Assembly (NCBI RefSeq): GCF_000003815.2
Contig: NC_049994.1
Coordinates: 10,831,751 to 10,895,750, forward strand
Source of the DNA: Branchiostoma floridae
Lineage: Eukaryota > Chordata > Leptocardii > Amphioxiformes > Branchiostomatidae
Direction: 5' to 3'
DNA: 64,000 nucleotides
Each line of letters opens with the position of its first letter. Position 1 is the stretch's first letter. Of this stretch, positions 1 through 12,718 are shown piece by piece. Position numbers and translations under genes: made by a program. The notes beneath the pieces are model-generated. The model was not told the DNA's origin. It saw only the letters and a program-made list of their open reading frames with translations, and ran no database searches.

Positions 1-1084
1 GTGCAGGATTCCACTGCGGTACGTGCGTGCGTGACCCACAGTGACCTCTTGCTTGCAAATTAAAAATGGCGGGAGAATTCTTCATTTTCGTCTTGTAGCA
101 GATTACTATTCTTTTGCTTGCAAACAAACATTGTCCCCAACAAAGAATGACACAGAGACGGGGAAATATGGAATTAAACCCGGCGTTCCTGGCCGCCGGT
201 GGTATTACAGATCACTACTAGTATCATGAAGGATGTAGCCACAGGTGGTGGGGCATTGCGCTGGAACAGGCAGTTTCTGATGACAAAAACATGTTTCCAT
301 TACTGACTGCATGTATATTTACGGAGAAAAATGCCCTTTCGAATAGAAAAAAACATGATCCAGTCCCGTCGCTGGCGACGATTTTTCTTTGGACATGTGG
401 GGAATGGTCGCGGACCCCCCGATGAACGTCGCGCGACTGGGTCCGAGGTGGTCGCACGATGATTCCAATAAAAACCCTCGCATGACTATTTTGATTCTCT
501 TTAGACAGCCTAAAAATGTCGTCGCCGGCAACGTTGTCGACAACAACAGTCGCACGACTATATATATGAAAGTGTTGTCTGTCTAAAGTTGGCCTGAGCC
601 AGCCATTATATATAGGATGGTACCAAGGCTAACTAAACAACAGAGGGTATAGGGAGACTATGAGATCTGTATTCACTTAAGAAAACTGAGGGAACTAAGG
701 TCTTCAGGCTTTGTTTTCATTAGCCACTTTCCTCTTAAAATCACAGAAGTCACAAATTGTAGAAAAGATAGGGCTTTTTGTCATCTTCTGGTTCCAATAA
801 AGAAGTTAAACCCAACCTGTTTAGAAGTAGTAAACACTAGGATTCACGTAGCCTCTTTTTACATTATAATGTTTATCACTGTTCATAATGTCACATGTAT
901 GTTCCCTATGTTTCCACCATGTACTTGCAATTAGCCTCCGGGCATGAACTTGCAATGAACTTTCTTACTTATGTTTTTCCACGTGAACTATTTTTCTAAA
1001 TCCGATAATCAGGAGTTCAATTTGCTGTGGCTTATGGGCAAGTTTACATCATTAAGAATGGCTATGTCTTCTCTTGTATTTCAG
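1..1084. other. Upstream part of Pur-alpha locus, no exon recognised
   Basis: No coding exon is recognisable here. The first Pur-alpha exon I can see begins at 1085 with a split codon, so the start-codon exon lies either in this stretch without recognisable similarity or, more likely, upstream of the window. The segment holds a small foldback at 499-588 and, near 930-955, a fragment (core TTGCAATTAGCC, then a CGGGCA motif) that recurs near 43475-43500 beside a collagen-C4-like gene. Confidence 0.5.
499..588. repeat. Small foldback (10-bp perfect arms)
   Basis: CTTTAGACAG at 499-508 is the exact reverse complement of CTGTCTAAAG at 579-588. The roughly 70-bp interior is GC-rich (GTCGTCGCCGGCAACG). 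It could be a remnant of a miniature transposon. No target duplication is evident. Confidence 0.4.
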
Positions 1085-4000
1085 GTGTCCAAGAACTAGC
1101 CACAAAGACACTTCACATCCAGTCCAAACGGTTTTACCTGGATGTCAAACAGAACCGACGGGGCCGTTTTCTCAAAATAGCCGAGGTGAGTAGACCACAA
1201 TAAGAAGAAGAATAAGACGTATTATGTAGAACAATAAGAAGTACTAGTACTCTTTGTTTCGGAAGTCTTGTGTACTTTTATTTTTATTTCACTGAAGAAA
1301 GACAGAGGATGCAGTGTGAAACGTTCGTATAAATTTTGTATATATAACCAGCAGTAAGGATTGATTTAACTACATGTTATACCTACTTTCTGGATGACTC
1401 AGCATTCACAGGAAACATTGAGATTCATATTTTCCCAATGTCACATAACTGACATAGATGTTTGCACTGATAAATTGACAGAGACATACATGTATGTGTC
1501 ACCCTCAGTCAGAAGAATTTCATGCGTATATGAAAATTAAAGCCACGTCTGACATGTAAATCGCTTTCTACATTATACTCCAGATTCTCAATGCATCCTT
1601 TGTTTGTGATATATTCGTCTACGCCTGCTATGTAATGTTGGCTTACGGCAGAATTGCAGTGGAATCCATAATTACACATGCACAATGAATATGATCAAAG
1701 TATGATATCCAGCCATGGTAAAAAATGGCAAGCTTTCAAATGTAGTCTACCAACGAGTGTGTGCTTGCCAGGAAAATTAAAACCAGCCTTCACAATATGC
1801 TTTACTGTTTCCAATGCACAATTGAATGTCCAATGCACAATTGAATGTCTTAACTTCTTAGAAGTACCTTATCCTGGGAATTGGAAAGAGAATTTGGAAT
1901 GGAAAAAGCTACGAGTTTCAATATACGGTATTCCCCTCAGGCACGAGATGCTGAAGAATTTGTTCTTCCCTACGGCTATTGTAGCATGGAATTCGCTATT
2001 GTCAGGAGTATATTCACAAGATAGCTTTATCAAGTATTATTAAGAGTTAGGCATGCTGGACTGACTTCTGACAAGTCATTTAATATATACAAGGCCACAC
2101 TGACTTGATTCTATGGATGACATCCGCATGCGCATTACTTTTCGTCTGTTCTCTTGGAAAAATACCTCCTCTGAGGCTTGACAGAAAAAACAGACCGGAA
2201 AAAATCAGTGGATCGGATGTTGGACCAATTAAAAAATAGCAGATTATACTGGCAGGCGTTCAATATTGTGTTTTGAGGCTTTATTAGTTCAAGATAATAA
2301 CAAGAGTGAAGTGGACGAGAATTGATAGTTATTTTTACCTTTACCAAGTTTCTACAGTCAAGCTTGGTTTAACTTAAAAGAGGCAGATAGCGTTGTTTAC
2401 GTGAAGATAGGATACTCCACCAAACATTCCTTTGTATCAAATTGGACCATTGTTTTGAGTATCGCCCATTCTTAAACAATTACGTCCAGGTGCAGGTCCG
2501 GACCTTGACCTAATCCTTTGGGCCTGGACCTGGACAGGGGCCTTCAACATTGACATGTCACCCACAGTGCTTCCCACTGCACATGCACAGTCCACACAGT
2601 GAACTAGCCTATTGTCAGGACAGTATCTCTGCTTGGTAATTTTAGAAACGATCCATCTGAAATCTTGTCTTTCCCATACACAGGTCGGTGCTGGTGGCAA
2701 CAAAAGCCGTTTAACACTTTCAATGTCAACAGCAGCAGAATTTCGTGATCATCTCACAGACTTCAGTGAGCATTATGCACAGCTAGGTAAGTCAGGACTC
2801 GACTAAAATTAGAGGCCTTGAATTCAAAATGATAGACAATGACAATCACAAGGATCTTTATTGCTTATCCATGGCCAACATGGGCTATTAAAAATATAAT
2901 CAAAATGCATTCAGATAACTAAAGTAGAAGTATAGAAAGAAACATCATATTCTATCTAAATCTACAGTCTCTTCCCTCTTCTTGAAACTTGTGTAGACAA
3001 TTTTACATTGTTTTTCCATTAAATTGTAGTCTTTAGATGACATAATGTATGTGAATATTTAATCCTTCGTAAAATGTGCATATGTATGTATGGTCTAGTT
3101 TAAAAGAAATGTAGCTGTACAATGTTCAGCAACTGGGGACGCAGAAAGCAGTAGATAATGATGCATGTTGTTTTCCAATCTGTTCTGGTCAAAATTATGC
3201 CAATAAATCTGAGATCTTCATGATAAGTAAAACTGTTTATTTACCAAAGCAGAGGATCTTTTATAGTGCCACACAGCAGAAAAATGGCTTGCTTATGCCA
3301 ATAAATCTGAACGTATGAAATTAAGATCTTCATGATAAGTAAAACTGTTTATTTACCAAAGCAGAGGATTTTTATAATGCCACACAGCAGAAAAATGGCT
3401 TCCCCTTTAAGTCTGCAAGCACTAGAGGACATTAATAACAACAATACATCCAGTGTCCTCTGGGCCACTGCACAATTTTTAGAGATCGGCTGATTTTTGT
3501 ATGTGTCCCCCAGTGTGATAGTGTATACTTACAGGCAGAAAATATGTGCGATTCTCTAGCAGTTTTGAAATTCAGTGACCTTGTGGCGAACATAACAGCT
3601 TAAGAAGCTTTTGTGCCGTGTTCAGCAAGTGTTGTAACGTGACTTGACTTGATTGGTGCAGGGCCAGCCAACCCTGACAACCCTCCCGAGGACGGACGCT
3701 TGAAGAGCGAGACCATGGTCAAGGAGAACAGACGTTATTACCTGGACCTTAAAGAGAACGCACGTGGCCGGTTTTTGAGGGTCAGTGTCCAATTTGTTTC
3801 TGCTTTGAAACAGGCAAGAAAGGATCACATTAGGGGAAAACCAGGGCTGCACCAAAAGAAAAAATTTAGAGGCACAGAAGAAATTTTGTGCGCTCATAAA
3901 CCTAGAACTAAGTCGAATATAAAATCTATCTACAAACCTATTTGACTCCCTTCAAAGCTCGAATGTCATATTCTTCAAACACTGGCTTCAAAATTTACAA

Positions 4001-6480
4001 GTATTCACATTTTTAAGGAAGGTTTTTTTTATTTATTCTTACATTTAAGTGTGAAGGGGATACTGTATAATTGTTTGTAATAGTGAAAAATCCTAAACTA
4101 CAGTAGATAAACAGCTTCAATTTTGAATGCACAGAAATGCATATGCACTCAGTATTTCTAGTCCAGGAAAATGCAACAAGGAAAAAAAAGGTAATTTAAA
4201 ACAAGATGTGATTAAGATTTGAATTAAAATTTCAGTGCCAGCTGTGCATATGACATGTTTGTGTCTATTTGTACACAACCATGATTTGATCCTTTCTAGT
4301 CAATCCCCTCAACACTTTGGTAACAGTTGACAGGTCTCAATATAATCTCTTTCCAGCAGTCAAGACGGAAAAGTTGTGACTTTGACATGTTATCATCAGT
4401 ACTTCCTTCATTATCAAAATATCATGCCTTCAAGCTAACTCATCACCAACCAGAGATATTGTGATTTTGGAGAAGTCACCTGTCAAAGTGAATCCTTTGA
4501 GGAAGGACGTGATAATTGCTGAATGTCTTGTTGTATTAGTGCAAGTAGTCAGATCACACAACCCTAACCACCTATCAAAACATAGGCATTCAAAATAAAA
4601 ACATTGTACATGTATACAAATAGTTGTTGAATATGCAGCTACTCTCTCATTGCTCTACCTGCTAATTGATAAGCGGTTGTCGACTCGACGGACGAACAAC
4701 AACAAAACAATGTTCATTTTTCAATCTCTGCAAATTGGCTGACAATCAATCAATCAATCTTTATGACATGACACTGCACATGCACATCAAATAAATAAAG
4801 GCACAGTAACTTGAATATTGAAGACATCTCAAGTGCCAAGTGTGTTTGAATCTACCTGATTAGATGTCCTTTGAACATGTCTGCTTGTTAGCCTGGTATT
4901 CTTGCTATTCTAGCTTTTGTTTGTTCCTCTGATCGCTTCTTTGAAGAATAATTTCCCCTCATTAAAACTCTCGCCTGGTAGTCAAATATTCAAATGCCAA
5001 CTGTTTCTCCATGAACAGGTGACAAATTATTCTACAGTTCAGTGAGCCGGAGCTAGAATATGATGGACACCAGGTCCTTTACCTTACTGTTGATTAAGAA
5101 GTTATTTGACACCATGTGACACAGATGTACAGTTATAGACTCTATAGATTCTCTACCAATAGTTTAGTAATGGAAACTTTATCTATATTTGAATCTACAT
5201 GATTTAGGTGTCCATGGAATGATTTGCTCGTGCCTGTCCCCAGGTTAGCCAAACCGTCAACCGCGGACCACGGACACAGATCGCCTTGCCAGCCCAGGGC
5301 TTGGTAGAGTTCAGAGATGCGCTAACAGAATTACTGGATGAGTTCGGCACCGATGACATGAGTGGTAATTGTTTAAAATCAGGTCCTTTTTTGAAATACT
5401 GTAATGAAAAGATGGACAAGCATGTTACCAAGTTAGTAAATTACTTAGTTGTACACTAGTTATACTAGAGGCAATTCACCTTACCTTTCAGTGGGAAAGA
5501 AAAATTTAACAGATCTAAAAATTCAAACTTCTCTGTTAACTCTACGATTGGACAGAAATGAAAGATCAAAATATAGCATATCAACTGACGTATGAATTTG
5601 TACTGCACATCTAGTATACAATAAGATCATTGCATTAGACCTTTTTTTTCTGTCTAATGCTCTTGACAAACTATGGTCATACCTCTTGGTTGTACTGGAA
5701 AAAGTGACAGAAGTTTTGGCTCTCTAGCAGCTTTCTTATGAATTGCAGGGGCATTTTAGTTGCTGACTTTGACAATGTTGATACTGACTTGGTTTCACTC
5801 TGTGTGGTCAGCAGAACAACCAGAACTCCCTGAAGGTCGTCACATGAGGGTGGAAAATAAAAACTTCTACTTTGACATTGGCAGCAACAACAGAGGTGTC
5901 TACATGCGCATATCAGAGGTACGCTGCTTTCTCATTTTATCAAGAATACAGTAACATTATACATGCATGTACCATGGGAGTGAAGTATTGTTTTTGACTT
6001 TTCTCAATGAATGTGTGTTTGTATGTGTGTGCTCGTGTGTATGACTGTGTATGTGTGTGTGTGTGTGTGTGTGTGCATGTGTGTGTCTGTTAGTCTGTGC
6101 ACTCAAGTATGATTGTAGATTTTTTTGTCAGGAAGTGTCTAATTGTAATAGGGTAATTCATGATGTCTTGATCACATCATAAATAGTTATAGTTCCACAC
6201 ACATTTTAAAAAAATTTACAGGCTAGAGCTTCAATATTGAAATCAACACTCTTTCTCATAAATGTACAATCCTCAGCCCTTGTTGCATCATTTAAGAGAG
6301 ATGTTATGTACACTACTTACCTGTGCATTTTGGTTACAGGTGAAGAGCACTTTTCGCACATCAATAACCATTCCCGAAAAGTCATGGGTACGTTTCCGAG
6401 ACATCTTCGGGGACTATGTGGAAAAGATGAAAGAAACACAACAAAGAAAAGAACAGCAGGACAGAAGTTCAGGAGACTGA
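1085..6480 (+). CDS. Pur-alpha, single-stranded nucleic-acid-binding protein (5' partial)
   Basis: Pur-family proteins bind purine-rich single-stranded DNA and RNA and act in transcription, replication control and mRNA transport. Six exons are visible: 1085-1185, 2684-2786, 3662-3780, 5244-5364, 5812-5918 and 6340-6480 (stop TGA 6478-6480), all with GT-AG introns. Together they encode about 229 residues forming three PUR repeats. Repeat I has [10 protein letters not shown] then GRFLKIAE; repeat II has [10 protein letters not shown] then GRFLR; repeat III has [20 protein letters not shown]. The RFL and YMR strands and the FRD helices match the Pur-alpha family closely. The first visible exon starts inside a split codon (phase 1), so the N-terminal exon, often Gly-rich in relatives, is missing. 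The C-terminus ends shortly after a Gln/Arg/Lys-rich helix and lacks the long Gln tract of the human protein (322 aa). Each repeat is encoded by two exons split at the same place. Confidence 0.95.
1810..1847. repeat. 19-bp unit in two tandem copies
   Basis: TCCAATGCACAATTGAATG occurs at 1810-1828 and again, identically, at 1829-1847 inside the first visible Pur-alpha intron. It is probably replication slippage with no evident function. Confidence 0.8.
1885..2043 (+). mobile_element. Possible non-LTR retrotransposon ORF2 C-terminal remnant
   Basis: The translated stretch contains [15 protein letters not shown] followed by a short tail with DSF. This resembles the conserved 'FFxRTIxxWNSLP ... 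DSFK' terminus of many non-LTR reverse transcriptase polyproteins. Only about 50 codons are recognisable, inside a Pur-alpha intron, and the frame ends at TAA 2041-2043. The call rests on motif memory alone and should be treated as tentative. Confidence 0.4.
2092..2610. repeat. Dispersed repeat R2 (copy in Pur-alpha intron)
   Basis: The sequence from about 2190 to 2535 is alignable by eye with 40370-40760 in a SAP18 intron. Shared landmarks are GGATGTTGGACCAATT, AACAGATTATAC-like text, TGGACCATTGTTTTGAGTAT, CGCCCATTC, and a purine-rich end of CCTGGACCTGGACAG type. The upstream block 2092-2153 (AGGCCACACT, then TATGGATGACATCCGC) recurs at 52109-52170. The following block 2537-2610, starting GGGGCCTTCAAC, recurs at 15358-15436 downstream of FAIM. 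These are composite transposon-derived fragments; none carries a convincing reading frame. Confidence 0.6.
3195..3401. repeat. Tandem duplication of about 100 bp in a Pur-alpha intron
   Basis: A unit starting TATGCCAATAAATCTGA and ending AGAAAAATGGCTT occurs at about 3195-3292 and again at about 3293-3401. The second copy has a roughly 12-bp insertion (ACGTATGAAATT region). The two are otherwise nearly identical, so the duplication is recent. Confidence 0.85.
6010..6094. repeat. (GT)n microsatellite
   Basis: Interrupted TG repeats with an uninterrupted core around 6053-6074, in the last Pur-alpha intron. Low-complexity sequence with no function inferred. Confidence 0.9.
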
Positions 6481-7438
6481 GGAAGAAGGAAGGTAACATA
6501 TTTTTAAAAATCACAATAAAATTACCAACAAACTTATTCATATGATGCAAAGTAATAGTTACTCAAGTATCCGGATGTGATTTTGGAAATCTTCCAGTTG
6601 CTTGAGACTGAGTGTTATAATATATCATTGGTGTCTCTTATGTTTGAGTGTCTAAACTTTAGCGACGTTTAGTTGTTTATACCCCTTGAGAATGATGTTT
6701 AGTGTTTTTCTCTATAATGTAATGTAGTGCAGTCAAAATTTTAGATAGATGTCCTAATACAATCTTCCTCACAATTCAAGTGACCCATTAATGGTTTTGC
6801 AGGCTCATAGCATCAACATGAAATTTGCATATTTTCACAATTATGCGCTAATAGCAAAGCAAATTACGATTATAGTGAAGTTGTTGAAATACCTGTAAAA
6901 TATATAATAATGCATCTTTGGTTGAATGATAGACTATTCAATAATACTGAGACATAGTATTGTTGGTAGATTTTGAATATTGATTGATTGATTGATTGAT
7001 ACTCAACATTTAAACTTCTTTTCTTTTTCCAGCCTGTTCTGCAGACATTTCCAACACTTCGTGCTGCCTGTCAGACTTGGACCTGCTCAAAGGAGTGGCT
7101 CGTGTTTTTTCAACTTCGTTTGTAATTTGTTCCCATCTGAATCAGTATTTCATATGGACAGTTATCCCGTTCATCAACTGAAGAGACGTAGAAGCAGTTT
7201 CCTGGTTTCTGTAGTGGTAAATGTTGTACAATATTTTCCTACACATTGTAAGTTCTGGCTTAGAGATTTGGAATGAAAGATCAAAATACATTATTCAAAA
7301 TAACAACCCGAAAGAATGTGGTATTTAAGAGTTGTGCACACCAACACAAAATGTGTTTCAGTTGAAACTTGCACACTTAGCTTTGATTAAAAACAACTAC
7401 CAACTGTAGCTATGGATTTGAATATATGTCGTTGCATT

Positions 7439-7452
7439 GTTCCCATAGCAAC
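7439..7452. promoter_or_regulatory. X-box-like motif (RFX-type site)
   Basis: GTTCCCATAGCAAC fits the RFX X-box pattern of two half-sites (GTTNCC and RGYAAC) separated by two bases. It lies downstream of Pur-alpha and no adjacent ciliary gene is seen. The match is to the motif only; function is inferred. Confidence 0.4.
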
Positions 7453-7884
7453 CCATGGTGCTCATATAAAATGACCTTTGACATAATTGGCTGATTTTGC
7501 AATGGTCTGTAGGAAGGTGACTATAGAAAAGAGTTTGCTGTACTTGAGTGCACTGCTGTCTGTTTGTTTGGAGTTGCTAGGAAAAAGAGAGAGAATGTAA
7601 CATGTCAAGCATATCTTCTCTAATACGTGTAGGTGTTAAATCTATTTGTACTGAGTTTCTCTACTCTGCTTTGTCGGTGTTTATTGTGTTGGTCATGTGA
7701 GTATGGATCATCTACTGGAGTCAAGGATGCTGGTTTGGTACACCCCAAAACACAATCCCTCCATTGAAACACAGCAGCCACCTTTCACCAGTCGTTTTAA
7801 CCTCTTCCTACTTATGTAGCCTTTTAGCGCCACATTTGTGTTGGCTGTAAGGTTAAGTAGCAGGGAGATGGTATTTAAAGAGTT

Positions 7885-7956
7885 AAGGACTGACTGTTTG
7901 TTCTAGCACAAAAGTTTTTCCGATATGACTGACAACGTCGGTCACAGACAGTCCTT
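7885..7956. repeat. Inverted-repeat cluster, possible structured RNA
   Basis: AAGGACTG at 7885-7892 pairs with CAGTCCTT at 7949-7956. Between them GACTGAC and GTCGGTC form a smaller hairpin. TTTTTCCGAT nearby has its complement ATCGGAAAAA just downstream (to about 7985). It may be a stem-rich segment of the Pur-alpha 3' region or a decayed foldback element. Confidence 0.35.
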
Positions 7957-10646
7957 ACTGGAATCTCAAATCGGAAAAAAAAGTCGCAGATTCCTTAGCT
8001 CTTATTCTTGGAAGAAAAGACGAAAGCTAAAGATTTGAGGTAAGACAACTCTGCCGTTTTGGAACGGAAGATCAGCCTGTTTGCTGCCATGACTCATCAA
8101 GGTTTATGATGGTTCATTTCCAGTTTTTCATGAGGGGTGTTAGAGGGGATGCCCATGGCGCTGCATGTATTCACAGAAAGGAGGAGTCCAAAAGTTTGGC
8201 CAGTTTTGACCCAATTAAAGAAAGAAAGAAAAAAAGAAAGTCCTGGTCATAACATAAGATTATCCACTGGCTAGTGATATAAGCAAGAATGTTCTCAGTT
8301 TGGCAACTCCAGCCAAAAAGGCATCGCCTCTGAGGTTTCGCCAAAAATGCTAGCATTTGGCCTGTCATCTCAGAACAGCATCATGCCTGGATTTTAAAGC
8401 TGTGGATACTCTTGGTTATGTGCAGTATCAAAGCTGGTTTTGTTGTGGTTATGTACAATATCAAGCCACTATGTGCCACAATGTTGTGGTCATGCTTTTG
8501 ACTAGCCTTGCCAATCAAGACCCAACGATTTGACTGTAACATAATGTAAATGAAAGATTCTTCATATGAATGACAATATTGTTTGTCAAACATTCCTCCA
8601 CAGCTAAGCATCGTTGATACATGTAAAATACTGTATGTTTATCAAACAACTTTTTGTTGTTTAAAAAGTTTGATTTTTATTAGATGAACTTCTGAAAGTG
8701 GTCACAAATTTGAGTGTATAAAGTTAAAGATTCTGTTGATTTGTCTGCATGTAGTTTCTTTTGAGGAGACAGATCTTCATAAATCAAATGTAATTTTTAC
8801 ATAAAAGTAATATGTATTACCATCTTTTTTTATGTGTTATTTTCTTAAATATTTATGCCAGTGCGTGTTCTATGTAAACTTTTAGCACTTAATTTCTGGA
8901 AGTTCGTGTAGCTAGCCTTGATAAGATTTTGTGATGGTAGATGTTTACCGGTCAGCATGTTGTCATTTTTTTTGTGATGAAGTGCAAAGAAAACTTCCCA
9001 CTACAAAACCCATGCTGGTTTGGATGTACTGAATATTTAGCTTGATTTTTTCATTGTAAGAAAAACAATTCTTGTTTTGATTATTATATAGATGGCGTCA
9101 GCACAGTTTTCACACCTTGACAACTTGCCTTGTGTTTGGAACAGCTTTGGTCACACAATGACTCCTAGAATCCAGAAGCGAAATATGTCAGCTTCTGTCG
9201 TTTGGTGCTGTCGGTAGCTTGCTGTTCTTCCAAATCCTGCTTCGGTTTTTTGGTGCTCCATACCCGCAGGTCTATCTAATCATATGGGAGGATTGACAAG
9301 CTAGGAACTTGACTGTCAAAATCACTCGTAATTTGGTGCGGGCCTATCGGAAACTTTTTGTGATCTTTGCATGACTGCAATCTTTATCAAGATGTGGCTC
9401 TATGCACCAAATTCTTTGACCAAAATACAGTAAGACGTAGGTAGCTTCAGTTTTAAGAATGCCACCTGTCGATTTTTGTCTGATAGTGGTCCGTAATCTG
9501 AACTTGCTACGAGGATGACTGTGATCTGTCTCTTACTGTTACTTACAATTTTGTATACCCTATACTTCTTACTTGGTTGGTTGACTTGTGTAAGTGTGGT
9601 CCAATGGTATATCAGTAGTAACAGGACGGGCATTAGAAGGTGTTGTTGAAGACATTGTTAATGAGGAGACCAAATACCGTGTACAGATGTCAAATTTTGT
9701 CCACACTTTTCAGTCAATCACTTGCAGTGCATCCAGTTTGAAGAGAAAAAAAAAAAAGAGAAGGTTTTGGTCCAGAAAAAAACTGATGCTTGTTGAATTG
9801 AGCAGTTTTCCAAGTCACTAGTAACCTGTGGTGCTGCGTTGTTGCATTGATTTGAATCAGTGCAATCAAAGTCAGCCTATATGTTCTTATTACCACGTCG
9901 TACCAAATAGTGATTCGGACGGTTGCTGCTAGGTTGACCACTTTGGTCATGGCAAACATTTTCACAGCGTAATAATTTATGGAAGTAATTGATTGAGTAG
10001 TAGTGAACATTTTCTGAATCTGGGGACATTTTCATTCTTTGTGTCCCTGCAAGTATTACCAGTGGAACAGGTATAAAAAACGTGTCCCTCACTGGAACTA
10101 GTTAACTGCCTTTTGCAACACAAAGATGGACACTACGATAGTGGTGTCCACCGGCCTTCTTTTGCCAGTGTCAACATACCTTAACACTGTTGGATGGACA
10201 TGTGGTTTCTGGAGACCATTTGTTTTAGACATTTTTGTGAATGAGAGATAATTTCATAATAAATATGAAAAAAGGCTTCAAATGGTGTTTGAGTTTTCAT
10301 GTCTCTTGATACTTTTTCAGTGTATGAATAGCAGTTTGTTTCATTCAATTTGTGTGGAACCCAAATACACAGTGTACATTTTGGATATCCTGAATTTCAT
10401 GCTTGATAATTTTTGTGGAAAGCCAAGTTATACACATTGATTTGTGATGCCATTTTGTAGGTTTTACTTTTTATAGGAACCCCTATTGGTACTTCACAGT
10501 CTTATTTGCTGGGGTTTTTTCTATGTTTGTGCCAAATTGAACTTTTATCTGATGATGCACCATCTTCCCATCACAGTCACTACCACATAATTTCACTACA
10601 TGTACTTTGTAAGTTTACTAAGTCTTAGTTGTGGTGGGAATTATAA

Positions 10647-10768
10647 GAATTCTAGCCTGGACTCCAGCCATTTCCACCTAGTCCGCTCCCAAAGGTTGCT
10701 ACCCACTGGAAGCGACCTTCGGGAGCAGACTAAAGCAAACAAGGCTGGACACAAGTCAACTAGAATTC
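10647..10768. mobile_element. MITE-like foldback, about 122 bp
   Basis: The left end GAATTCTAG (10647-10655), followed by a CCAGCC block, mirrors the right end, where GGCTGG is followed by CTAGAATTC (10760-10768). The outer 9 bp are perfect inverted repeats. The interior has a second partial foldback (CTCCCAAAGGTTGCT against AGCGACCTTCGGGAG). No coding capacity. Confidence 0.6.
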
Positions 10769-11843
10769 ATCGTTGCTGCATATCATGTATACTGCGTACA
10801 TGTAAACTGATTTTTCTCCATATTGTCTCGTAAGTGGCTAGTTGTTGCATCCTCCCATTCACAACCCAAAGTATAATTGCCTCTATCTGAATCCTCCAAA
10901 ACATTTACACCCAACATATACATGTACCTGAGGGTGTTAGGCCGGCAAAGAGAAAAGGCATTGGGTCATTACATTCGCTTTAGAAGGATCAGAGGACGGA
11001 TATTATATTGGTGGTAAGCGCTTTTTGTTTACGGTTAAGTTTAAAATTGTATCAAAGTTGTTTTCCTGTACCTGACTGAACCTAGCAAAGACCTGCACAT
11101 TTTAGTCTTTTTTTGGGGTGGACTGCTGAAAATGATAATCTGTGTGATGAAAACGTAGAATTGTTCTCCAACATCTCATTCATGTTGCAGCACAAAAAGT
11201 GAACCACCAAATCTAGGCCCCTTTTTGTAGACACACAGCATTAAAGTCCTGTATAATTGAAATACATTTTATGTTGAAAATGCCAGAATGAGTGTTTCAT
11301 GCATGTCAGCATTCAAAATCATTGAGATCCTTTACTAAAATTGGTTAAAATTGTGGAGTTGTCCTCGTAAGAGAGGTTCTTGCAAACTAACCAGTACATA
11401 TTGAATACTGGGAGAATGATAAAACTGCAAATGTCAGAATCAAAGAATTTTCTTTGAATCCACACATGATGCCAAGAAAATTCATTTATTCTTGTAGGGA
11501 TTTAATTTTGTTGTAGAAGGCCGGAGAAAGAAGGTCTTGGCAGTTTTAAATCTGCAGTTGAAACAATCCTGCCATGCAGTTGTCATACATCTGGTCTAAT
11601 CTGGTTCTAATACATCTGAAATGCATAGTTGCAATGTCATGATTTCATGGTGGAAAGATCACCATTAAAAGAAAACCACTACCAGCATTTCAAGATTGCC
11701 TCGCATATTGAGTAGTTGGGGTTCTTGTGAGGATACTAGGGTGTTAGGTAACTCGCTGTATCTTGCGGTTCATGGATATGTTGCGACTTAACCCGTCTTT
11801 CACTATCTAGTGGTGCCTTTGTTATCAGGCTAACATTGGCTCT

Positions 11844-11918
11844 GTTACCATGGCAACATAAGGTGAAGGCCAGGTGTCTTTGTTAACAGGATGATACATG
11901 TTTGGTTACCATGGTGAC
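11844..11918. promoter_or_regulatory. Pair of X-box-like motifs
   Basis: GTTACCATGGCAAC at 11844-11857 is a textbook palindromic X-box. GTTACCATGGTGAC at 11905-11918 differs only in the second half-site. The flanks are also similar (CTTTGTTA with a CAGG core), so the pair may be a local duplication. X-boxes bind RFX factors; no nearby target is obvious in the window. Confidence 0.45.
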
Positions 11919-12718
11919 AGAAGAAGGTCAAGCATACCTGTAAGCAAGACTTCAAGGTTGAAAGACGAGGCATTTTATCTATTCAGTATCTCTTCCAATA
12001 CCAGAACAGTTAACACATAGGACGATTAAATGCAGCATGTTACAATGTACGTACATCATAAATTCCTGTGCTATTCTAATAAAAACAGTCAACACTGATA
12101 TCAAAAACAAAAGATACGAGTCTTCCAGCTAGCCATGTACTTTCCTGAAAACTATTGTCAAAGCGACATAGCAATACTAGATATGCCCCAGACCACATAA
12201 GCTATGATCTACCAAAGTATAACAAAAACTTGCCAGCCTTCTAGCTGCATAAAACAGTGTGCAGTTATATCTACTGGTGGAATATTACATGGAATGTATG
12301 TAACGTTATACTAATTTGCAGTACAAAAGAAATCATTCTCATTCAGTTCAACAAGTTATTGATAAAACTCCTGAAAATGTTCCTAGTAGATGTTTTTCTT
12401 CTTTTTGTCTTCACAAATTGGTGCATATTTGTCACCCTAATGTGTTTTTTTTAAAATCTACAATCAATCTTTTTTTTTTATTCCTGTCTCTGACATTTCC
12501 ATACAAAACTGAGGACCAATAACTGACCTTGGGTATTGCCTGTGAAATTATACAATACACCACTCAGACTGTCATATTAAGGTACTTGATATGTCACTTC
12601 AACTCTAACAAAACATCCTAATTACAAGTCTCAACTGTATGCTATGTTACAATATAGACAACTTTATTAAAACACTTGAAAGCCGCCATGGTTCTATTCC
12701 TTGAAACATGTTCTACTG

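Noticed and set aside
6992-7276. A possible extra 3' exon of Pur-alpha (94-codon open frame)
   Set aside because: The Pur-alpha frame already ends at 6480 at the expected place after the third PUR repeat, and this frame is Phe/Ser-rich with no similarity to the Pur-alpha tail.
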